From NCBI GenBank assembly GCA_017165825.1, contig CM029366.1, forward strand, positions 26,231,596 through 26,295,595: a DNA stretch of 64,000 bases, in the 5' to 3' direction. Source of the stretch: Hepsetus odoe. Lineage: Eukaryota > Chordata > Actinopteri > Characiformes > Hepsetidae. Made by a program: the position numbers and the translations under genes. The notes beneath the pieces are model-generated. The model did not search any database. It had not been told where the DNA came from and worked only from the letters and a program-made list of their open reading frames with translations. Position 1 is the first letter of the stretch; every line of letters begins with the position of its first letter. Shown here in pieces: positions 24,001-37,402 of the stretch.

Positions 24001-27000
24001 TAGGTGCATCAGGAGTGTTGGGATCTGGATCTAAAATGTGTCAGTGGTACTTCAGGACCAGGGTTGAGAAACTCAGTCAGTTCCATTTTAGTCATGTTTA
24101 TTTCCTAAATCCGTTTCTGCATTTCATTTCTTTCTCTCGACACCTGGATTCACTCAGCATTTAACTTTAGGAGCCCAAAAATAGAAGATTGCCTAAAACT
24201 TCGGTTCTTCTGCTTGCAGATGCTTACAAAAAAGACTTTTTGACTTTTATGTTTTAATCCTACTCAGATTTCTTTAGGGTTTGATTGGCTACTTGCACTT
24301 GCATAATTACTTCCCTAAATTGACAAGTTACGGGTGTTTTTTGGAAACCTCAGATAATATCTGAATAAACTCAGCTACTGACTAGCCAACGAGTCATTAA
24401 CAGTTACAAGCCGATGGAAAACAATTACAGGTGTATGTGTATCTCCCTCTTTCTCCCAGAAAAATAATAATGTAACAGTTGTAGGTGAAACAAAACACCG
24501 GGCAACAAACTGTAAGAAAAGGCAAAGCTCACCGAGGCAGGCTAAACCCTGTGTCTCTTTAGCTGCATTTTCAAACTCCGTCTCAAACTCTGCCGGTAGT
24601 CTCATTCCATAGTGTGTGAGGCACACTTCTCAAAATGTGTCTATTCCCAGCACACTCATGCGAATAGCTCCTCTGTCACTCCCTCTGTATTACATGCACT
24701 TTCATGGGAAACCGCTCCCTCCTGTTCACCGCCCCTTTCTGCAATCCCCTCCTCCTCGCCGAAGGAACACACACTACAACAAATCCACTCCATCATGTGG
24801 GAGGAAGAAACAAGTCTTTTTTTCCTCAGGCTGTGGTTGCAACAGCTTCTGAATCATCAGCTCATGCTCTGAAGGAAATAAAGCTTGGCTCTGGACATGC
24901 CTACTCTGCTTATTCTAAATTCAGAACTGAATGTACCGTCACATTCCTGGTTATGAAATGAATCAGCTGCAGGAACCAGTTTATGGTCTAAACCAGACTG
25001 AAGGGCCCATATCCTATCAGGATTTCTTCCTTGGCTGAGGTCCCATTTGACATTCATGTGGCTTTTTGTACCAAACTTTTACATGACCATATTCCATCCT
25101 CTATGCCTTTCGGACAGATATATGTAAATGGGGCAGCAGTGGCATAGAAGTTAAGGATTAGGCCCCAGGATCAGTAGGTCTTGGGTTCGAATCCTAGATG
25201 AGTTGGTTGCCCTGAGGTACCCTCAAGCAAGGTACCGTCCCATCATATCTCCCCGGGTGCTGAATATGGCTGCCCAATACCGCATGTTTGTGTGTAAGTG
25301 AAAAGCAGAGAATGCACTTCGTTGTTTCACTGTGGGCTGTGCTCTGTTTCATGATGACAAATAGTCACTTTCGCCTCACTTCATTAGACAAGCTTTCAAA
25401 AAGCGGTCGAACGCTAAAACCCTGCAGCATTAATAGGAGGAGCTTAACTGCTGTAGGCTGGACAGACTAATATATGAATGCATTGGTTTTTGTAACACAA
25501 CTGAAGACTTCAGAGACTTTTTTTTTGTACCACTGTTCACATTCATGGTCCATATGATCTTAAACGTGAGTTTATTATGGTAAACTTTTAAAGTAAAGTT
25601 ATTTCAAATACATGCCTTAAACCATCTATAGGGCTTGTTATGTTAGCATGTTGGATAATCTGTCATTGAAAGCTTCATGTTTGAATGGCTGCTTTAATCA
25701 TTACATCTGGAAGTGATGAGAGTGTTTATATGTGTGTGTTAAAGAACACTAGATGGAATCCAGGTAAGCAAATCCTATTGTCTTTAAAAAGGTCTTTTGT
25801 GTCACTACATGCTCCATTTTGAGAAGAAAGCAGTAGCACTGACAATGGAGAAGGTATCCCCTGGTGTCCCCTGACAAAGTATTGCATTACAGTAAGTTTG
25901 ATATGGTGAAAGACTAGAAGTTGGAGACGACTGTACCTTGCGTTTGGCTTGTGGGAGTACCCGTGTCAGCTTTGGGTGTCTCTGGAGGTCTGGTGTCTTG
26001 AGATGGGGTGGATGTGGTGACCTGTGTAACCAGTGGTGGGCAAATTTCTCTCATTACTAGAGACGTGGGTTTATCCTTATTATCCTGAGCAAGTCTGGAA
26101 GCCTAAGATGCAGAAAGGGCAAAAAGAAAAGTGGAAAGATCTGAAGAGAAATCAGAGAGAAATGTAGGGATATGGAACAGGGAAAAATCATTTTTATTTC
26201 CACTTGTTTACTCGGTTAATGCTCCACACATCGGGTTCTAAGCTTGGATGTAGAGTCCTAGGAAAGACCTTTGGTGTATAAACTTTACATATTTTAAAAG
26301 TTTTAGCACATTGGCATTTTCTTTTCAACAATGGTTCTGAAAACATTTCTTTTGAAAAAAAAAATCCTTTAGATTTTCTTTTCCAAAAGAGGTCACCTGT
26401 TAGCGGGTTGTTTAGTCGGGACTTGTATACCTGGCTGTGTGCAGGCTGAATCTGCAGGTTGATGGCTGTTAGCTGGACAGGCTGAGCTTTGGGCTGGCCC
26501 AGGCCAGACTGGGCCCCATGCTGGCTCACTGTGGAATGGAAGATAGTGGCTTGCTGGCTAGCAGTCGTTCCCTGATTGCTGATTGGCGGTTTGGGCAGGA
26601 CGGGAATGTGTCCAGAGCAATTCTGGGTGGAGCTCTGGATGCTCAGTGACGCAGTCTGTGCATGTGGCTGGATGGAGGCTGTATGCAGTAAGGTCTGCAT
26701 TCGAGGAGTATGCGGAGCTTGGGACTGGATTACAAACTGTTGAGGTTGCTGTTTAATCAAGGCTTGAGGTTGAATCTGGGCATACGCTGGGAAAAAAACA
26801 GATGTATACAAATTTAAAAGTCAGATTTAATAGTGTTAAGGCTTTGCACTAAGCAATTTTGCACAAAACCACTGATAATCATTGATTTCAAAACCAGATA
26901 TTTTACCGAAGCATTTTGTAAAACCTAATACATTTCCATTTGCACCGAGGGGGTGGCCAACAAAGCCTAAAGCATTTTCACAGTTATACTGATGAGCACA

Positions 27001-30000
27001 AAAAATTTCCATTCATTTATTAAATCTGAAGTTCACAATGACCTCTGAAACCAACAGCGCCAGCCCGAGTCAAGAAAGCCAGGCAGAAAAGGGTCTCGGG
27101 AACACCCTCCCCTCAGTTGTTCAACTTCTTAATAAAACCCTATCAAAGCATCAGTCTGTTACAATAATCACAACAGATATTTTTGCTCATAAAATCACTG
27201 ACATCAAGATGTCTAAACATTAAATAAATTTTAAGAATTTAGCCCGTTAATAGTCTCTACCCACTGCTGTGTGTGTGCCCAAAGGAAAGCTTGGGCTGAA
27301 GCTTAAGAGCTCAGGATGTCCACAGAAAGTCAAAAACAATAAACTCCTCAAATCCATGTCATGGCAATTATTTCTAATTATCAATAAATCCATTAAAGTT
27401 ATGCTAACTTGATTGTGTAGCCTGAAAGTGACCCCAAAGTCACTGATTTTCTTGCTTTCAACTAAAAATAAATAATAATAAAAAAACTTAATTCAGAAAA
27501 TTAACACAGCTTTAATTCACAGTGAGTCAAGTTGATGAGACTCCTTTTAGGGCTGCAGGTAATAGATTCAAAAATATGAAAATTAATAGAAACATGTGGA
27601 TTTATAAGCTTAAGACTTTTTTTTATGGAAATGAAAGTGACTATTCTTGTCTTTGTGAAACACAGCACAGCATAGCACACAATGAGTCGCAACGAAATGT
27701 AACATTTTACCCATACATACTACACACACACAGCACGGGGTATCTATTGAAAGTGCCCGAGGAGCAGTGAAGGGGATGGTACCTTGCTCAAGCGTACCTC
27801 AGTGCAACCTATTGATCTGGGATTTGAACCTACAACCTTCTGGTCCTGGGGCCAATTCATTAACTACTAGGCCACTGCTGCCCCCAAATGGATTTGATGT
27901 GCAATATTGTTTTCTCTGCCATTTATTGTACTTAAGTCATATTCCAGGTATATTTTAGGTGTATAGTTTAAAGCTTGTGCGCTGAGAGTTTCAGGTGTTT
28001 CAATTCATAGCTCGGTCGATAGGCACATTGTTGATGTTACACATGTAGCGCCTTTATTGAGGAATTATTTTTATATGACTAAGATGCTACTGGAACAACT
28101 TGGTCATGTATGACACACCCTTGTTATCCCTCTATAAAATTCTATTTTTACATGTTTTTAAGAGTGGATCTTTTTCTGCTAGCATGCCAGTTTCTGTTTG
28201 GGGTGTTATCACTGTATCCAGGAAAACTGCAATGGAAACTGGAACTGTTGGGGTGCTTTTTATAGGCGTGAGACTGTACGGCTTGCTGGAAATTGTGTTA
28301 AAGCATGTGGTTGATTCAGTATGAATCCAAGGCCCTCTAGCACACACACACACACATACACACACACAAACACACACACTGACTTGAGCTATCAGAACTG
28401 ACAGCTTGGATTGGTAGCTAATGTGTGTGTGTGTGAAAAGAACAGAGTCAGAGAGGGAGGGGTTCTCTTTAGTCTACTCAGTGCTGGGAATAAGTTGCAA
28501 AGCTGAGGGTCACACTGAACCTCAAACAATAAAGATGTGAGAAACAATGTACTTTTCTCTTTCCCGTCGATGGTGTGGGATAGTGGATTCAGATGACTCA
28601 ATCCTCCTGCTACTGCTTCCGGTCTCCTTCTCTCTCTCTTGCACACACTCTCGTTTTTCACACACAAAATCTCTTACACACACTCTCTCTTTCCCTCAAA
28701 CACACATTCTCTGGCTCACACACAATCTTTTTCTCCCTCAGTCTCAGAGAAAAGGAGCTGATGAGTTAATCTCTCTAGACTGTGGACCCAACCCTGGAAA
28801 ACCCCAGGTTTCCCAGCTTGGCTTTTCAGCAATGTCACAACACACAAACATTGTTTTACGTTAGAAGCTACTTCTAATGTTAATGACAAAAAAGTAGACG
28901 GAGAGACAGATTGACAGAGAGAAAAAAGAAGCTAACATAGAAAAAAAACTGCAATTGACAGGAATAAAGAGAGACGGGCAGAGAGAATGACTCAGAGATT
29001 GATAGATCAGACAGGCCGAAGAGATTAAAAATAGAAATGGCTAAAAGTAATTTTGTCTGGAGATACTTCTAAAGAAGATTTTAGGTTCCCTAAATAACAT
29101 CACAATGGTTATTTTTTAAAGCACCATTTTTTGATGTTTTTTTTGATAAGTACTAGAAATCTGGACCGACACACAGGTCTTTGGTGTTTAAGGGATTTTA
29201 ATAGAAGCCCAAGAGAGGAGAGACAAGAGAAAGTCCAGAGAAGTGCTCTGTAAGCCTACTGAGAATTCAGCATCTGAATCAAGAACAGGTAAATGATCAT
29301 AGCAAGGGTTCTGATATTAAGTAAACTGTATTTAATTTTACTACAAGCAAGCAAAGATCCTGCAGTCAGGTGTGTCAGCTAAGACGTTAATGAGAGATTA
29401 AGTTCTAGCTCAGTGAACATCAAGCCCACTTCTTAAATACAGATAAACAGCTGCCCTCTGGAGCTTTTCTGCCATAGCAACAACAGCTGCACCCAAAGCT
29501 CAACGCACCTCTGCTGCCACTGTACCAAGGCTTCATTTCTGATACCATAAAGGACAAAAGGCAGTAAAACTCAGTGTCACATACATTCACACATCACTAA
29601 AACAATACGTACTGTCACGGGTCTCCGACACACCAGCTTAACTTAAACACAGCTGTTGAGTGCATGCATTTGTGTGTGCATGTTTCTGAAACCAGAGATA
29701 ACAGATGTGAGAAGTGTTTTCTTCAGACCCTTTCCTCCATGAACTGCACTAATGGCAGCTACAAGCCTCAACACGCCACCAGTATTAAAGGTGGTAATAC
29801 AAAGCAACCTAAGTCTTTGATAAACTTAAACACTGACTTGTGTTTCAGAAGGTGCTGGTTAGTGGGCTGGAGTGATGAGTGGTCTGTTGATCAAGTACAC
29901 ACAAGGAAGGTGTGATGGGCAAATAAGAGGAAGCATGTGTCCCACACTGTGAATGGATACAAGGCTCCTGCTTCTGCCTGCAGGCTCTGCAACAAGACTC

Positions 30001-33000
30001 AACAAATGCAGAAGATGTAGAAATAAGAGCCAACTGACATTTATTTGCTTGAAAGATCTACAGGCTGGGTTGAGCTATTCTGTTCAACACAGTCTCAAAG
30101 CTCAAGGGCACAAACCTCAGTGTCCTCCTTTAGCCTCCAATGCCAAGTCAACATTTTCCTCTCAACAGGCCTCAGCCCTCGCATAGATTTCCTGCCTGCC
30201 GGGACACTTTACAGACACTGTACACTAACAGAGGGTTTTTTATTTTGAAATGTTGTCTTTAAAAGATGTAAAACAGTTATGCTGAAGGTCAAAGTTGGCT
30301 TATTTTACTTACAAAATTCACAATCATGTTTAATAGGCTGAACAATTCAGCAATTAAAACACACACAAACACACACCCGTTGCAATTTGAATGATATTTC
30401 TACATTTCTAGGGCTACAATCTAACGTATATTATAATATATTATTTATAAATATAAATATTATAACTAAAACTTACACCTTCTGAATGGTGGTTAATTTT
30501 ACAGTGGAAACTCTGGTCGTGACCCGAACGTAATTCCCCCATAAGACTGTATGTAAACATGATTCATCCAGACCGTACGAACTGTATGTAAATAATTTAA
30601 TTCTTTTTTTTTCGATTTTTAAGCACAAAATATTTAATTATACCAATTTTCAATGTAAAAATATTCACTATTCTATATACATAGTGTAATAGTAAACTAA
30701 ATGTAGAAACCTTTGAACAACAGGGAAAACCAACACTGCAAGAGTTTGTGCTAGATCAAGTTCACGCTAGACCCTTACACGCTAGAGTTTTAAGCACGGG
30801 GGAAAAAAGGTTTGAAAAATCCTTAATTTATACCAAAACTAAACCAAAACAGAGGAGGTGGGAGGGTCCAGCTCTGCGCCGGAGGGATGTTCTCCTTCAG
30901 GTGTTTTCTCGTTTGTGATTTCTTCTAATTCAGGGGTTTCTGGTGTTTTTTCTAGTGTCACAAAATAGCAGTCTAATGTGACTTGCCTTTTCCTGCGCAT
31001 TAGAACTTTTCCGAAATGCTAAATATCCTAAATGCGCAGTCATCTTTGTTGGGTCCTTTATATGGTCAGCAAACAAAATAAAATGGGATACGGATGGAGA
31101 ATGGGGGAAAAATCATGAAAGTGAAAGTGACAACCCTTGTCATTGCGAGGTCACAGCACAGCACACGTCAACCACAACGAAATTGGACCTCTGCATTTAA
31201 CCCATGCACTCAAACACCGTGCAGCAGTGGCCAGCTATTGAAAGCGCCCGGAGAGCATTGGCGGGGACGGTACCTTGCTCAAGGGTACCTCAGGGCAACC
31301 TACTTGTGAGGGAATCGAACCCACAATCTTCCGATGCAGGGACAACTCCCTAACCACTAGGTCACCACTGCCTCATTGCCCCATTGGAAACTGACTGCCA
31401 GTGTTTTGTTCGCAACCAGAAAATGTGAAAATTTGGCACTTTTTGGAACTTTTTGATCGTAACCCGATTTGTACATGAATCTGAAATCTAGCACATTACA
31501 TTTAGTATCAAGCCTTAAGCTTTGAAAAAGCCTGTTATGGCTTGAAAAGGCCTTGTGATTTGCTTTTGAACTGCAAATGAAATACTGGTTGGAAAAATTG
31601 GTTGAAAAAGGATATTTCCCCTAAATCACCCATCCATCCATTTTCTGCCGCTTGTCCCAAACGGGGTCGCGCTGGAGTCCAACCCAGCGCACACAGGGCG
31701 AAGGACGGTGGACAGACCCTGGAAAGGTCGCCAGCCCATCGCAGGGAGGAGCGTGACGGGGACAGCACCTTGCTCAAGGGTACCTCAGGGCGACCTATTG
31801 GGAAGGGGTTAGAACCCCCAATCCTCTGATGAGCCCCTCCCCTAAATCATTCAGCCCTAATTATTAATATATCAAATGTCTCCTTAAGAAATTAAGATAT
31901 TCAGACCTTTGACTTTGTGAGTTTCTGCCATTTATTTGAGTGATTTAAAAAACTGACAATCATTTGAAAACAGGTCATTTTCATATGATTATCATTTTGG
32001 TCGGTACAGCAGCATCTTACTGTTGGTGTAAAAATTATATCAACCTTATAATCAAATGTCAGAATTTTTTCCTCTTCCATTATTGTTACTGTCAAAATCA
32101 TGTCAGTGGGGTGACGATCATACATTATTGGCAGTTTTCATACTTTTCCCTTCATATGGCGCTTACCTGGCGCAATGAGGGGATGAGAGGATGTGACACT
32201 ACGACTCATGTTTACGGCCTTGGCTTCCATCTCTCCTCCACTTTCTTGCTTCTTCTCTGCATCTCCAGAGGGTCCAGGGATCATACCTTTGCCAGTGGTG
32301 GTGCCTGAGCTGGTTGCACCCTGACTGGGATTTTTAATAAGTGGAGTGGGCTGGATGGAAACCGGGGTCTGCTTCAGGCTCAGGGCTTGCAAGCCTGTGG
32401 ACTGAGATGTGGACGATGCCCCCTGCTGGCTGCGTAGGGCAAGATTCTGCACCTAAAAAGATAATTGAATTTTTTACATATAATTATACAATTATAAAAA
32501 TGACTTAATTTCATAATGATAGAAATGGTGATTATATCAACTAACTGTACTACCACTAACTGTATGTTAGCCTAAGATCAACTTTGCTTTTGAATTAATG
32601 CATTGTATTTTTTATCTTTGGAATTTGCAAATTAGCAGATAGCACACATGCATGCGTGCCTGCGCAGATGCAGATTGGCTGTTGCTGTTTGTAGTGCTGT
32701 CTGACTGGAGAGCAGTAACAGTAGCTGTAGGAGCAAGAATGAGCTGGGGGGATAGAGGAACAGCTCGGCCTAGACTTCGAGCTACATGCACCAGGTTACT
32801 TTGCTGAGCCTGGAACACACATTCACACACATACACACACACACACACCCACACCCAAAACATATGTAAATAGCAATAAAACACAGCAAGCATATCAAAA
32901 TCAATCACAATCACTAGGCGATGGCCAAGTGGTAAGGGACTAGGTTGTGGGTTCCCACACCAGTATGTTGAAGTACGCTTGAGCAAGGTTCTGTCCCCAG

Positions 33001-34249
33001 GCACTGGATATAGCTGCCCACTGCTACACTGTGTTAAATGCAGAGAATGTATGCTCTTATGGCTCACTGTGTGCTGTACTGTGCTGTGTATTAACCATAG
33101 CAAATAGTCACTTTCACTTTCCAGATTTCTGATAGCTGTTAGTAAAGCAGCAGTGTTATGAATGACACAAGTTACCATGTGTCCTGAGTCACAATGGGTG
33201 TCAATGCGACTTGAAGCCATTCATTTTCCATGTGATGACAAGCAGCACAGTACGGCATTGTGCAGTTTGGGTGATTTGGGCATCAAAATAAAGTCCAGTT
33301 AGCTTTAAGATAATGACTTATGCCACAGTTTGGTTTCAACCAATCAGAATGTAGAAGTGCTCCAAGTGTCCTGGGCACCCAGCTGTATGATCAAAACATT
33401 AGTACCAAAGCACATTTGTGTTTGCACCAATACAGCCAACCATTTTTTTGTTCATAATCTTTACCCTGATGGTGCAATGAAGCTATTAAGATTCCTCAAT
33501 CTCAGGCACAGGACACACAATGTGTCACACCTCTAGGCTCAGACAGGAACAAAATCAACAAGACGATGTACCTTGAACATGTTTGTTTTCATGTACATGT
33601 GAACAATTGTGAAAGCTCACCATCTGGGCACGTAGGTACATCTGTGCTTGGCTTGCAGTGAGGGTGGAGCTTGAGGCATTGCCTAGCAGCACTGCCTGCT
33701 GTGAGATCCCAGAAGGGGCGGAGTTAACGCTCTGCGCGCGGCTTATTAACTGAGCAGTTGCAGGAGACGTGGTTAAATTAATCTATAAGAGAACAGACAG
33801 ATGGAAAGAAAAACATTGTTTAAAAAAAGCATACTTTTTTAGTTTTGGGAGTCTCTGAGGTTTCCTTGAGCAAGGTACAGTCCGTATATGCTGACTATGT
33901 TTTTGGTTAAAATGAATAGTGGTAGTGACCTCAGGGTAGGATACTCAGCTGCGCACCAAGAAGTTGTGGATTTGAGCCTTTTGAGCACTTTTTAACTTAG
34001 TAAGGCCATGAAACCCAAACAACTCTCAGGAAACGCTACCTGTCAGAAGGTAATGTGCATCTGATGAATGTTACAAATACATATATTTACCGATTTAACC
34101 TACAACAGTTTAGCCAAGTCTTCAGCTGCAACAGTAATGTTTTTAGGACTCTATGTACACTCACCGTTGTCTGTGATCCACTCTGGGAGGAAGAAGACCC
34201 ATTTTGGGTAGAGTTCTGCCGACCAGCAGCTATACTGGCCTGAAAATTT

Positions 34250-34299
<50 letters not shown>

Positions 34300-37200
34300 C
34301 AGAGAGAATGGGGGCAAATAGAGTTGAATTTGGTGGTTGAGTTGTATGGATGATTGTTAAACTATTAGACTGAATACCAAAAGGTTTTCTATGGTTGCAC
34401 ATTTGAACAGCAGTGAGCAGAAAAGAAAGTTTAATTTAAGTTTAAAAGGCTTTCTCTTGACTCCCGTAGTGTAAGGTGGCCTACCTGCTGCACTGCTGCC
34501 AGGCTCTGTAGCTGAGCTGTGCTGAGGTGCTGCTGCTGTAAGGCTGCCGTCTGCAGCATTAGATGCTGCTGCTGTGCCGCATACATCTGCTGCAGATACT
34601 GTGCCGCTGTGCTGGGCTGCCTGTGTAAGGCCTGCTGGATCACCTATAGGATATACATAGAAAAAAGGGCATAAAGTGAGCGAACTTGTAAAAATACACA
34701 GAGAAAAGAACTATAATAGCAACATCCACTGACCGCTCAACTGCTGTAGTTCAACCTGGAAGCAGAACATGGTCACCTTTATTCCTATACATTTGAATTG
34801 ATGGACTAGATTTTGTTTTTTTTTGTTTTTTTTTAGCATTTGTTGCACTCATTTAATCATAAAAAGAAACAAATAAAGTTTTCAGGCATGTTAGACGTTA
34901 GAAGTCCCTTTTGTAAACTTTCTGTAGTTTTCACCTGTTTCATTGGTATAAACCTAAAACTTTAATATTCACTGCTGCATGTACGGCAGGGTCAATAACG
35001 AGATTCCAATGAACTAACCCATTTTAATGTTCTTAACCCAATTCCCAATAGCATAACATATATTAATCAAAATAAGAATCTTTAAAAATATACTAAATTT
35101 ATTATAAATAGTAACCAATATGTGCCTTTAATTAGCTTAAAATATGATTTATTGTTAATTAATTGGTTTGAAAAACTCAAAGCTTCTCTTAAAACTTGCA
35201 CAGTTTGCAAAGTTGGGAACAAAGAAAGCAAACATCGAAGCAGTAAAATCACTGAGATTCACTCAGCGCTTCCAGGAATGCATCAGCCTACAGTGTCATC
35301 CTTTCCTGCAGTGTGTTTTCAAGCTGTCCTAACATCACTGAATGACACAGTGTGAGTCCTGGAGGTCTTCCTGACTCCTCCCCCCTACCTCGGCTTTCAC
35401 ATCAGACTGGTCGTTGCTGTACAGTTGCTAGGTAACAGCCAGAGGAGGCTCTGACCCATGCTCTGGGTGCAGGTACAGTGGAGCATGACATGAACACACC
35501 ACACGATCATACTGAACAACTAATATACAGAGCACATGCAGCTGTGCATGTAATGACCTGTATCTCAGAGCAGCAGTTCTGATGTGTAGTCAGATTTGAT
35601 TTGTTTTTTTTTTCCTCATTTTAGCATCAATCACCTAGAGACAGCTGCACCATGGCAGTGTATTTGTGTATCCAGGATTTGAAATAATTGGTGATTTAAG
35701 TTTAAGTAAAGCAGTAGTCAATATTCAGTAAGAACATTTTAGTGATAAATCCATCATAGTGGACACTCTAGTGTCTCTGGAAGTGGCTTTTAGGTTGGAT
35801 TAATGTAGTTGACAGTTTCTGTCAGTGCTATTGTTTTCCAATTTTAAAAATAATGAATGAGTTGTTATAGCCAGACAACTGAATGCAAGGCTGCTACCCC
35901 TCCCCACCCCCCAGACTGCTGGAGAAGATTTTCCTCTGAGGTCAAAGGTCAAGGTTGATGAAGACTAAAAGAAGGAGGTGCATGGTAACCACAGTAACCT
36001 GATAAAGTCATCCGCAATGTCTGCAAAATGCTTGGTGTCATAATGAAGTGTCCCAGCTGAGCTGCTTCATATAGTAGGCTTTCTTGCTATTTTGTGCACT
36101 ACATATTGCCCTCAGCAGGTGGCAGTATTGCCAAGTTACTGAAAAAAGATCAAGGGATCCCTTGCTGTCATTTAACCACCACTTTCACACTCTAAAAGAG
36201 AAGCTGTGAGGGTGAGGTTACAGATTATAATTAGGTGCGAGTGTGTATCAGTATCAGTATTACCCTTTTTCCAGTGTTAGTGTGGGAGTTATTATTTGTG
36301 CACACTGGAGGAAAAAAGAAGGTACTGAATTCTGTCTGATGTAAAAAAAATTTGCAAATGAATCAATTGCATTTACAAAACTCTGGGTTTCATCATCTTT
36401 ATTGTTAAATTATTTTTTGTATTATTTTTATTATACTGATTTTTTAAACCAGGGAGGAGCAAAAGACACACAAAGCCCAGGTCAAACTGAACATGTAACA
36501 TATACCATTTAGTTATATAGGGCCAGCGGTGGCCTAGTGGTTCGGGAGTTGGCCCCAGGATCAGAAGGTCATGGGTTTTAATCCCAGAGCTGTAAGCTGC
36601 CCCAAGGTACCCTTGAAAAAGATACCATCACCATCACCATATTGAACGTGCTCCCGGAGCACGTTCAATATCTGCCCCCTATTGCATGTGTGTGCGTATG
36701 GGTAAAAAGCAGAGGTGTAATTTTGTTGTGTTTCACAGTGGCAAGAATAGTCCCTTTCACTTTCACTTATGTTTCTTGAGACTTTTTTACCATAAAGTTT
36801 TTTGGTGTGTCGTGCGTATCCACATCATCCTATATAATCCACACATACATAATATTCTTCAATTGCATGTAAATTAATTATATTTCAGGTTCAATAAGCT
36901 GATTATTTAGTTTCCTGTTTTACTTTGAATGAATACTGTATATATTAGCTCATTTTGTTTAAACATAGAACTGTGTTTTCGCATTGTATCTAAAATGCTT
37001 TTTAGCGACTGTTAACTAGCCTAGTTATTGTAGCTGTTACAATAACTTTCACTTATAATAACTTCACCATGAACCCGAACATTTAACATTTGCATGCAAC
37101 TTTAAGCTGTTTTTTTCCGAACAGCAGATGGACGGTAGAGGGAAAGAGAAAGTTAATATTTTCATTTGTATCACAGAGTAGAAAAAATAAGAACCTGCTT

Positions 37201-37359
37201 TAAAACCTTGGTTAAGCCAAAATTACAGAGTGATAGACTGTGCCCCATTCACACCTAGACATCTGAATCAAGTTAATTCACTTTACTTTTTTCTACTGAG
37301 CCTAAAGCTGCATGTGCAACTGAGAGTGTATGTAATGATAGTAGCAGGCCAGTAGTTAG

Positions 37360-37402
<43 letters not shown>

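Larger units (their letters stand above)
23223..25936 (-). other. phc2: phc2 intron between exons 8 and 9
   Basis: It contains the internal promoter, two SINE-A copies, and a hAT-like fragment. No further exon is needed, because the phases of exons 8 and 9 join directly. Confidence 0.7.
26787..32166 (-). other. phc2: phc2 intron between exons 6 and 7
   Basis: About 5.4 kb holding SINE-A copies (27628, 31117), a CA microsatellite (28342-28379), a Tigger-like element and SINE-B copy 1. No additional exon is seen. Confidence 0.7.
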
